Positions 20,282-30,000 of a stretch of 31,970 nt of DNA are shown here, piece after piece. The stretch comes from Nemertoderma westbladi (lineage: Eukaryota > Xenacoelomorpha > Nemertodermatida > Nemertodermatidae), in contig JAUCBJ010002366.1 in assembly GCA_032718475.1 (NCBI GenBank), positions 1 through 31,970 on the forward strand, written 5' to 3'. The first letter of the stretch is position 1; each line of letters opens with the position of its first letter. The translations under genes and the position numbers were made by a program. The notes beneath the pieces are model-generated. The model was not told the origin of the DNA and ran no database searches. It worked only from the letters and a program-made list of their open reading frames with translations.

Positions 20282-21335
20282 AATGTGGGCATACTTTTTA
20301 AAAAACTGCAATATATTATATTTTAATTTTAAGAGGCCTTTTTAAGAGGAATGAAACTTTGACATCTAATCTACTCAATAAATCTTTAACAATTTATTTT
20401 ATTTCAGGTTTTTATATATTTTTTTAAAAAATATTTATTTAAAAAGTGCCCACTTTAAGGTAAAAAAACAGTTTTACCCCAAAGTGGACATTTTAACCTT
20501 CTCTTCAACAGACCTTTTAAAATGTAAATTAGGTTGATTTTTGCTCTAAGATACCCCCTATTGTGGGCACCATTGGAAATTTAAAAAAAAACTATACAAA
20601 CAGGGCAAAAAAAATAGCCCAAAACAATGGATTAGGGCAAAATACAAGCACTACAAAATCTGCTAAAAAACTGTAAAATTTGAAGTTTTATTTTTTGGAT
20701 GATAGCGCTTTCATTGAATGCTAAATACAGTTTATATGGATAGAAAATATAAACAAACTAACAAAAACAACAAATACATAACTAGAACATCTAGGAGATA
20801 TTTTGAATAAGCTACGAGGGGTGTAAAATCCACACTATATTATAGGACACCATAGTGAACTACGAAATGGACTAACGCACCAGTAAACAGCACTGATTGA
20901 TTATATTAAGGATTAACACAATGAAGTAAAGTGAAATATAGGTTTTGCATTACAGATTTACCATACAACTGTACACACTACTTACAACTGATAAATACAA
21001 ACATACTGGTAGGTAATATACTGGTACATACATAATTGACTACATAATGGCTAAATTGTTCTCATTAATAAAAAAAAATTGAATAATATATGGTCGACCC
21101 AAACATATATTAATCATTTTTGTATTATTAATTGGCTCCATTCCGCCATAATATATAATGATAACAACACAATGTATTAATTATTGCACTAATGTACTTA
21201 ACTCCTGTACCTACCAGTATACCACTCTACGGCTCTACCTACCACTAGGCAGTTAAACTGATTATAGTAACACAGTTTAGATTGTCGTTACGGTAAGTGA
21301 TTAACATATTGGCTAACTAATCGCAATAATTTTTA
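20282..21335. other. Intergenic, hairpin only
   Basis: No coding signal. An imperfect hairpin lies at 20447-20490 (TGCCCACTTTAAGGTAAAA against TTTTACCCCAAAGTGGACA). GGGTGTCAACTGT and ATGTGGGCA/TTGTGGGCA short copies at 20270-20290 and 20550-20570 hint at an old repeat. Confidence 0.45.
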
Positions 21336-21379
21336 TTGTCCGTTTAAATCCTTTTTTTGTCCTTTTTTTTATTTTTTAT

Positions 21380-21620
21380 GTCCTCCAAAAATCTAATGTT
21401 AGGTTACATGCTACCGGTTTCTCTACTGCTGTTCTCTCAGGCTATCAGTACCGGTGTTAGTATATATAGCACTATTTTGCTGTATTGTATGTACAGATGT
21501 AGGTATAAAGCAGGCATTTCTGTATTTTAGTACCGGTACCGGCACCGGTACTGCTGTAGGCCTACTGTGTAGCCTACCATTTAAATACGGTACTGGTAGG
21601 CCTACCGGCTGACCGGTTGT
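21380..21620. repeat. ACCGGT/TAGGCCTA-rich patch
   Basis: Dense palindromes: GTACCGGTACCGGCACCGGT at 21531-21550, TAGGCCTA at 21557 and 21597, ACCGG repeatedly. No coding frame of interest. Confidence 0.7.
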
Positions 21621-21621
21621 T

Positions 21622-22225
21622 TTGGTTAGAAAATCCCGCCTCATCTGTAACCTGATCCTTTGCCTGATTTGGTAAAGTGACCGTTTATTGTTTTGGTTAG
21701 AAAGGCCCGCCTCTGTAACCTGCTCCTTTCCTTCATTTTGTAAAGTGACTGTGTATTGTTTTGGTTAGAAAATCCCGCCTCTGTAACCTGACCCTTTCCC
21801 TCAATTAATTAAGTGATCGTTTATTGCTTTGGTTAGGAAATCCCGCCTCTGTAACCTGCTCCTTTCTCTCAATTGGTAATGTTATCGTTTATTGTTTTGG
21901 TAGAAAATCCCGTCTCTGTAACCTGCACCTTTCCCTGATTTGGTAAAGTGACTGTTTATTGTTTTGGTTAGAAAATTCCGCATCTCTAACCTGCTCCTTT
22001 CTCTCAATTGGTAATGCTATCGTTTATTGTTTTGGTTAGAAAATCCCGTCTCTGTAACCTGCTTCTTTCCCTCAATTAGTTAAATGATCGTTTATTGTTT
22101 TGGTTAGAAAATCCCGCCTCTGTAACCTGCTCCTTTCCCTGATTTGGTAAAGTGACTGTTTATTGTTTTGGTTAGAAAATCCGGCCTTAACCTCTGCTCC
22201 TTTCCATCAATTGGTAATTGTTTTT
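21622..22225. repeat. 68-bp tandem repeat, nine units
   Basis: TTGGTTAGAAAATCCCG recurs at 21622, 21693, 21761, 21829, 21897, 21964, 22032, 22100 and 22168. The period is 67-71 and mostly 68. Each unit continues CCTCTGTAACCTGCTCCTTT and ends GTTTATTGTT. The second half comes in three versions: TGATTTGGTAAAGTGACTG, TCAATTGGTAATG.TATCG and TCAATTA.TTAA.TGATCG. Confidence 0.95.
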
Positions 22226-22360
22226 GGCTATAAAATGAGTGTTTTGCTACGTCATGTGGTAATCGATTATCGACAACAACCACAAACTATTAAATTTAGA
22301 GTCATTTACCACAGGCGCATATGGAATTCTATCTCATAGTCTATAAATCATGGAATCATG

Positions 22361-22484
22361 GAATGTTTTGGCACAGGCATAGTGAAACCAACTGTCCGAC
22401 AGACCAGAAATCAACAAATTTTGAATGTTTTGGCATAGGCATGTTGAAATCAACTGTCTGACAGTCCAGAAATCAGCAGTCTGA
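22361..22484. repeat. 62-bp tandem duplication
   Basis: GAATGTTTTGGCA starts at 22361 and 22423, followed in each copy by AACTGTC.GACAG and CCAGAAATCA. Directly after it comes a 21-bp AAAAGTCA.TAAAAGGACAA repeat (about 22506-22560). Confidence 0.85.
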
Positions 22485-22700
22485 CAGTTTGAAGAAATAC
22501 ATACATAAAAAGTCATTAAAAGGACAATAAAAGTCACTAAAAGGACAACAAAAGTCATTATGCACAATTCGTAAAAAAAGGAAGACAAAAAAAGTCAAAT
22601 AAAAGGACATAAAAAATCACTGCCCTAACTAATCAGCACAAACAGAAACAATGAATTAAAAGATTAACAGCTTCAATTACTTGTAACCAATTAAATCGTA

Positions 22701-22975
22701 GGTTCCACCTTGGTGTAGTGGTTGCATTGAATTCACATCTCCCGTAGGTCGTGGGTTCGATCCTCACATGGGCCAGGGCAGTTTTCGTTTTGGCACGAAT
22801 GCTTTAAAGGGACCAGCCAGGGCGCATCTCTGCCTTGCATCCTTAAGTGGTAGCTAAATGAGTACTGGAGTTTCCTCTGTGGAGTAAAGTTCTGGGGGGA
22901 CCGCACTGGAAATAAGTCGTCAGACTTTGTGCGTAATCCCTGACCTAGCGGCCGAAGAAAATTTCCTTACTTAAA
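22701..22975 (+). mobile_element. tRNA-derived SINE
   Basis: The A box TGGTGTAGTGG (22711-22721) and B box GGGTTCGATCC (22753-22763) both match the RNA polymerase III consensus, with tRNA-like spacing of about 31 bases. TCTCCC at the anticodon position suggests a Gly- or Glu-type tRNA ancestor. A body of about 200 bp unlike tRNA follows (GTAGCTAAATGAGTACTGGA and others) and ends near CTAGCGGCCGAAGAAAATTT. A target duplication and a simple tail are not clear. It is not a functional tRNA gene: the acceptor stem does not pair well. Confidence 0.8.
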
Positions 22976-23068
22976 TAGGTCTACCAGATTAACATAAATA
23001 GAGTATTAACTGCTTGCTTAACACTATTTAGATTGAGTTTTTAAGTGATTTATATTGATTAAAACCAC

Positions 23069-23699
23069 CTAATCTTCAATACTGGTACAAATATCGCAGA
23101 AGTAGTCGTCTACACCAATTTCAAATGTCATTAGAACACAATCCTCACAGACCCAGCGAGAACAATGTTCGCATCCAGCCCATGTGCAGGCAGCACTGTT
23201 ATCCAGACCATTAGTTCCACAGAGATAACAAAAATCATATATATCATCATTGGAATCATTAGAACTGATATATCACAAAAATCATTGGTCTTTTTCTTAA
23301 TACTGCCACGGAACGATTTCTTATGTTGCTTCCTCTTCCTCTTTGTTTCAACCATAGCAGCTTTCTGTGCTCTCTTGATTTGAGCATTCTTCTTCCTCTG
23401 TTCAGCAGCAACCTTCTTATTTTCTATCTCTTGTCTTTGCTCATGAGATTACTTACCACTTCATCAGAAGTTAATACACGGGCTTTCGTCTTCACCCTCA
23501 GGGGACGCTTTCTACCTGGTGGTACATAATGAATAGCCGGGGTAAATATATCAGCATATTCTCTAGGGACGACATTGTAGCGAACCAATGGGTGTGTAAA
23601 AGCTTTTGTGGTATAACTGGTTCGTTTGCTTTGCTGGCCAGTTCCCCCCCGGTCGCTAGAATACTCTAAAGGGGATCTATAGCTAAAATAGTGCAAGCT
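23069..23699 (-). pseudogene. C-terminal remnant of a pogo/Tigger/Jerky-like transposase with PHD-like finger
   Basis: Three frames on the minus strand join into one C-terminus. Segment 23696-23424 reads FTHPLVRYNVVPREYADIF, then KTKARVLTSDEVV, the conserved linker after the DDE core of this superfamily. After a shift at about 23440, RQEIENKKVAAEQRKK... and KRKRKQHKKSFRG form a basic coiled coil. After a second shift at about 23270 comes a zinc finger FCYLCG..., then TWAGCEHCSRWVCEDC, then YFCDIC and a stop at 23069-23071. Its spacing is PHD-like. The catalytic domain is absent and should have been upstream on the minus strand (above 23700), where instead the BEL region begins. It was probably truncated by that insertion. 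Confidence 0.7.
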
Positions 23700-24827
23700 A
23701 CCAGCTTATTGGCTGATTTGCTGTACGCAGGTATCTGGGCTCTGTTTAATCGGCCAACCAGCCTAGGAAGGTTGCGTCATAGCCTTGTTTTTTGTATCTC
23801 CCAATAGAATTTGAGTTAGCCTTGATTTTGACCTATCACAGAGCTACTGAACTGAAATTTTCCTATCTCACTGCTCTTTCTCTGTGTTGAACGGGAGCTT
23901 CGTGGAATAAGGGTAGTTGGTATCCTCGTATAGAGTAGTAGTCACGAGTTTTTCAAAGCCACGAAAGAACGGCTTTGTAGTGTTTTGTGCTTTTCTGCTT
24001 TTAGCCCAACACTAGTAGGTTTAATTATAAGGACATATATCCTTTAACTATCTGACGAACTCTGCTAAAAATTACCTGCTCAATCAATACTGTATACTGC
24101 TATTTGTTGTCGGTTATTCATTATATTTGTTGATGAATTATTATATTGGAATAACGAGAAATAACCCCGAAAACCCAATATTCTTGATATACCGAAGGTA
24201 AGAGAGAAAGGTTACCTATAACGATTGTGACTTATGTTAAAGTGGTTTGAAGTGAATCTAATGTTATTTGATAGACCCTACATGAGTCAGTCTGTGTTCC
24301 TTTTATATGTGACTAAAATCAGTGAAAATTGGCAGATTAGTGTGCAGTATTGTGCAGCATTGTGTATGAGTGAGTCTGTTAAAGAAGCAATTCCTAAAGA
24401 ATGCGCCATATATGTGAATTATAATTAAGCCATATCGTTGTGAGTAGTTTAAGTCATAACTCTGTTTATATAGATAAAGCGCCACGTCCTAAAGGAACTG
24501 TTAATATTCCCGAAGGTGAATAATATTGTCAGAGATTATATAATACTGTCAGTCGAATAATACATTAGGCTTACATAGCAATAAAATTAAGCCGTCGAAC
24601 CCAATCTCCCGGGAATATCCAGCGGGTGAATGATCGCGCACAGATTGGTTTCGACTAGTGTAGTGAATCAAATACTTGTCATAGGCTAAAAGGCGATTTA
24701 ATATCTAGAAGACATCTTAATTTGGCGGGTTAAACTGCCAAAGGTCTGAAAGCGCGAACATTAAAGGATATAGCTTCTTTATTGCAGTAAGCAATAAAGT
24801 TGAAAATACCGGTCAACCGGTAAACTT

Positions 24828-24957
24828 GAACCGGTACTTCTGTAGGTCAGTAGGCCCAACTGCAAGAACCGGTACTGCTGTAGGCCCGTAGGTCCAACTG
24901 CCAGAACCGGTACTTCTGTAGGTCCGTAGGCCTAACTGTCCTAACCGGTACTTCCCG
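24828..24957. repeat. 38-bp tandem repeat, 3.4 copies
   Basis: GAACCGGTACTTCTGTAGGT begins at 24828, 24866 and 24904, with a partial copy at 24942. Each unit holds one ACCGGT and a GTAGGCC-type half palindrome. Confidence 0.95.
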
Positions 24958-25134
24958 TATAAGTACATTAGTATTATTCGATTTGATTGTTGTATACCGG
25001 TAGGTCTTAGTACTTAATCAGGGAACGGCCGCCCTGGTTTTTTATTGAGATTTTACTTATTTCTGTCAAGTTTTATTTGTTTGTAGGCCAGTATTGAACA
25101 GAAGACGTGTAAGCCTGATCAGATTGTACAGACA

Positions 25135-25700
25135 ATTTGTAGGCTGAGCTGTTGTCTGATTGCTGTTAAGTCTGAACGGATTGCAGTGTGTGTAGATCAC
25201 CTGTCCGATAAAGAACGGTTAGGAAGTAGGGGCAGCGAATGCTGTAAGGTAAACCCCCAATTAAAGAATAAGTCGTACTACTGGGTTAGAACGCATACTA
25301 CCTAATTATTTCGGAGTCTGCATGTCCTGTAGTTTATTTAGGCTTGAGAGTAGTCTGCCATCGTTTAGTCTGTACTTTGTTTGTGTAAGTCTGTACGGGT
25401 AGCGTATAATTTTATTTAGATAATTTGTAGGCTGGATAGTTGTCTGGCTGTTATTAGGTCTGAACGGATTGCAGCGTGTGTAGATCACTTGTCCGATAAA
25501 GAACGGTTAGGAAGTAGGGGCAGCGAATGCTGTAAGGTAAACCCCCAACTAAAGAATAAGTCGTACTACTGGGTTAGAACGCATACTACCTAATTATTTC
25601 GGAGTCTGCATATACCGTAGTTTGTTTAGGCTTGATGGTAGTCTGTCAGTGTTCGGTCTGCATTTTGTTTGAGTAGTTTGTACGCGTAGCGTAATATTTA
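25135..25700. repeat. 288-bp tandem duplication with a conserved core
   Basis: Copies start at about 25135 and 25423. The core GTGTGTAGATCAC to GGAGTCTGCAT (25188-25323 and 25476-25611, about 136 bp) differs at only two positions. It contains AAGAACGGTTAGGAAGTAGG and TAAGTCGTACTACTGGG. The outer parts of each copy differ at roughly one base in five. Confidence 0.95.
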
Positions 25701-26640
25701 TTATTCAGAGTTTATGCGATTATCCGCAACATTCATTCCCCAAGTTTGTTCCTACAGTAATTGTGTCTGTTATACATACCGCTATAGTTAAATTAACCCC
25801 GGTACTACACGGGCTGCTTGGCGTAGGTAAAGACTGGTGATTTTGTGCACCGGTCACTCCAGCAGATGCCGTGGTTCTTTTAGCTGTTCAAGTATATTTA
25901 ACTACTGATTATCTGTTGTACAAGTACTCGTACCTAATTTAGGGTTTAGTGTACAGTGCTTACCGAAAGTAATTAGTGTAGGCATTATATTTGTGTTGTA
26001 AAGTGGTTGATAGGCACGTTCGATTAGCTCTATTAACTTCTAGGTAGGAACACTCCGTGATACATAACGTAGAACCTATAGCGATACGGCTATAGGTCGT
26101 CAGGCGGTGGTATTTTCCTATCTGGACAACGCAGTGTATTCACTACTACTTATTATTTCAAATACCGTAGTACCCTGTCCGTTGTAATAACCAGATTTCT
26201 AACCCTTTGTTAGGCTGGTTTGTAGACTTCTTGTAAAATCACCCTAAAAATTCGTATTTTGCGTTTTTTGTAAATTTTTGTGTTTATTTAGAGATCGTAA
26301 TCTCACCCGAATTGTACGTAATTTGTAGTATTAAGTAACTTAGGTAAATTAGCATTATTTGTTTTAGTGTCTTATAAGTAACACTTCACTGAAAGCGTAC
26401 CGCTTTGTGTAGTGATTACCCACCCGAAATAATAACATTTATTTCAAACATTGACTAAACCCATTAAAACGGGTATATATATATTATAAATCAAATCTAA
26501 CGATTTATAAATAGTAGGCCTACCATACCACCATTAGGTCTCAATATCAGTTGGATTACTGCTCAAATAACGGTAATAAAGTAAGTAAAGTAACCAAGTA
26601 ACCCAAAATTTCAGAAATTCAATTATTTAAAATAATTGAT

Positions 26641-26884
26641 ATACCGGTATTTACGATAGGCCTATTATCTTTATTTCTATAAATTTAGGCTGAAATTATA
26701 CCGGTACTTTATAATTAATTCTAGTCCAGAATTATAATTATATACTACAAACTGTCAGCTGTATACCGGTATTCCCGATAGGCCTATTATATATTTATTT
26801 ATATTTGTGCTAAAATTATACCGGTATTCGGTGATAAACCTAGTCTGTAATAATAGTTATATATACTATAAGCATACCAGTATT
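26641..26884. repeat. 122-bp tandem duplication
   Basis: ATACCGGTATTTACGATAGG at 26641 and ATACCGGTATTCCCGATAGG at 26763 both continue CCTATTAT, then AAATTATACCGGTA, then AATTAT or ATAGTTATATA.TACTA. The copies are clearly diverged. Confidence 0.85.
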
Positions 26885-27018
26885 CTAATATATTATATAT
26901 ATCACGCTACACTGAGTAGCAGTACCGGTAATTAATTACTAGGCTAGCAGTTAATACTGAGTTACTAGACTTGCTCAGACTGTAATACAGCAGTAGACAT
27001 TCAACTGTATACATAAAC

Positions 27019-30000
27019 ATGTCTGATACTAAGCAGAACCTGTCAGACAGTTTATTAGATGTAACTATCTGCGACTCAGATAGAGACGTAGAACCGTCTA
27101 GTCGTAAGTTCAGTTCACCTCCCACTGTGAGGAAAGTCATCCCTCCTGTAGTAATAACCGAACCTAGGCTGGTCCAACATCGTAGGTCTATCATAGGCAC
27201 TCGAGCTCAGGTCAAGCGGGACCAAGAAGCAGCAGAACAGCAACAACCCGCGAGCCAAGAACTTACTTCTCAACGGCCCAACAGCTCCAGTAGTGAAGAT
27301 ACTGTAGAGCTGACACCCGAGCGTGGAGCAAAGATGACGGATGCGGTTTATACGGATCCCCTTCTCATCCTTCCTGCAGTCGTACTCACCAGGTTATTGA
27401 TCGCTGTGGAAGAACACCAGATCGATTGGGCGAGAAGCCAGCGTTCAACTAGAGATAGTTATGCTGGATACACAAGGGAAGAACTGAAGTCCATGGTAGA
27501 GTCGCAATGGAACTTCCCCGGACCCGGACTCCCGTTTGATTTATCAGAAGCTGCCTGGGAAGACATACACCGGATGGGAGTAGCCAAGGAAACCATCGAT
27601 CCCGCTGTGTGGAAGAGGTCCGCAGCCGGATACGCACAGGGATTCTTCAGCTCTATGGAGCGAGTAAAAGGACAACTGTTTCAACAACCACAAGGACCTC
27701 AAGAGCAGGGACAACTGCTTTATCAAGTGAGAGAAAGAATTCTACGAATCAGGCTAATATTATCGGCCTTTGAGGAGGCTTCTAAACGAAGACAAGACAC
27801 GTCGTTGCAAGTCGCCGTAAAGACTTGGTTTCAAAGGGTGAATCTCCAGGTTCAAGGAACAGCTCAGTGGAAAGCTCAGCTGGAGGAGCGATCAACCCAT
27901 GGAGAATCAACAGACGCTACTTTTTCCCAAGTGGAAAGTGAAGCGACGGCAGAGAAACCGCATAAGAGGGATGCCATTGACATCTATCTGTCAGACTATC
28001 AACGTTTTTTAGGTGATGACGAGTTGAGGAGAAGGTTAGAGGGACTTAGCCCTAATAGTGAAGGAACCAAGCTTGTGTTGGATGCCATCGATGTGGAAAT
28101 GAGGGCTGCGAACCAGGCTGAATTTGATGAACAACTCCGCATCACACGAGCCCAAGAAGAACAAGTAAAGAAAAAACGTATAGAAGACAGAAAGAAAGCA
28201 GCAGTGGTAGCTGCAGAAGCAGAAAGAAAAGCGGCAGCGGCAGAGGCAGCAGCAGAGGCAAAAGCGGCAGCGGCAGCGGCAGAGGCAAAGGCAGCGGCAG
28301 CGGCAGAAGCAAAAGCGGCAGCGGCAGCGGCAGCGGCAGCGGCAGAAGCAAAGGCGGCCGAGGCTGAGAGAAAGGCCGCAGAGGCAGTGGCAGAAGCCGA
28401 ACGGAGAGCGACTGAAGAAACCACCCAATTAGAATTGGAAAACATTCAGGAGAATCAAGACTGCATAAATAAACAGTTAACAGCTAGTAATATGCAGATG
28501 ATGAATCGATCTACTCCCAAACGACAGGGATATACATCATCTGAGGAAGGCGATACCACCGATACTGAAGGCAAAGGAAATAGATCTCGTTTAAGCAGAC
28601 GTAAAAGAACATTCCACCGTCAGAAATTGCCTGATTTGCCTCCAGCTGTTAGAAGGCAACTAAATAACACCAACTTAGGTAGTACAGAACCCACAGACCA
28701 AATAATTAAAATAGAAAGACTCCCTACTATAGTAGATGAGCCTGAAATAATTAGGCCTGTTCTCGAAATCACCCCTTCGGTGATAGACACACCTGTACTC
28801 CCTGAAATTACCTCTAAATTCCCTCTGCATAGCACTAAGCTACCTGTGCCCCGTAGAACTGCCCCGGAGACAGTTCAGGTCCTGGACCCCGAGCGAAATA
28901 TTCATAATTTGTCGCCCGTTGTCCATCGTCCGCCCGCTACAACGTTGGCGACTCCCGCTTCGGCGGTCGAATGGGTGGACGAGGGACGGCGGGGGATGGA
29001 TATCCTGCTCGGGCAGATGCAGGAGACTGTCCAGCAATTCAAGGGCACAGTAAGGGAAAGTAGGCTAGAGTTGCAAGAAGTGCAGCAAAGTATCGCGCTG
29101 GAACGCGATAAATTAGTAAATACTCAAAGAGGTATACCACCACCCTCTGTAACAATGTGTCAACCTGTTAGGTCTGAAGTATCGCATGCGCAAGGTGTGG
29201 AGCCTACACGCATCTATACTGCTAGCGAAGTAGAAACTCCTATAGTGAACCCTATTAAGGGTAATTATAGACCTGTTGATAATGATATTCCATATAGACC
29301 TGATCATAATCCGAGAAATTTATATACCGATAACTCGATATTAAATAACACGATGGCCCAAGAAAGTTTTACGCGTCAAATGGCTAGAACCGAAGCCCGA
29401 CAAGCGGTGAAGGTGGGAGAGATCGTCAAGTTCAATGGAGATGAGATGAAATGGTTACCTTTTAATGAATATTACAAAGATAACATACAGAACTCTGTAC
29501 TATCTAATGGAGAGAAACTTAGATTCCTCATCGAGTGCTTGGAAGGATCTCCCAAGTTAATGGCGTTAAAGTTTATTGGACATCCAGACGGATTAAGACA
29601 AGTTTGGGACACACTAAACATCAGGTATGGTAATAGGAATAATATCGCTAAGTATTTATATGCAAAATTAGTAGCGCCCAGAAAGTTCATCAGCAGTGGG
29701 ATAATAGAGTTTTCCGATGAGATTCAAGAGATCTGTAGACAATTAGATTGGTTAGGTAAGTCTCATGAATACCAAAGTTCTATGGTCATTGGAGCTGTGG
29801 CTTCTACTTTACCGAAAGGTGGGGTAGGCACACGCTGGGATAAGAAAGTACTATATATGATGGAACAACAACGACGAGACCCTACCATGGCTGATCTCAT
29901 GTCATTCCTAGATGGAGAAGTGAAATTACAGCTCCTGAAACTGTCTAGAGAGAAGACACCGGAAAACAAGGTAAGTGAAAAACCCGTCTCTAGGAGAAAG

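Larger units (their letters stand above)
23700..27018 (+). other. Probable LTR and 5' leader of the BEL/Pao element
   Basis: Non-coding DNA between the transposase remnant and the Gag-Pol frame. It holds three sets of internal tandem repeats (listed below), a hairpin CAAAGCC...GGCTTTG at 23956-23979, and a donor-like AAGGTAAGA at about 24196. A 64-codon open frame at 24234-24428 has no recognisable product. LTR ends usually read TG...CA; without the 3' LTR, which lies past the window, I cannot fix them. No convincing tRNA primer site was found. Confidence 0.5.

Noticed and set aside
22701-22775. Functional tRNA gene
   Set aside because: A and B boxes are good, but the acceptor stem pairs poorly and a long non-tRNA body follows; a SINE fits better.
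24234-24428. Small protein gene in the BEL leader
   Set aside because: Sixty-four codons in AT-rich DNA with no recognisable motif; a chance frame cannot be excluded.
23978-26400. Exact 5' LTR ends and tRNA primer site of the BEL element
   Set aside because: Several TGT starts (for example near 23978) and TGG sites (for example 25816 and 25849) were considered. None has a matching partner in the window, so any choice would be a guess.
27999-28445. Ala-rich and Leu-rich minus-strand open frames
   Set aside because: They mirror the GCGGCA microsatellite of the intact BEL frame on the + strand.
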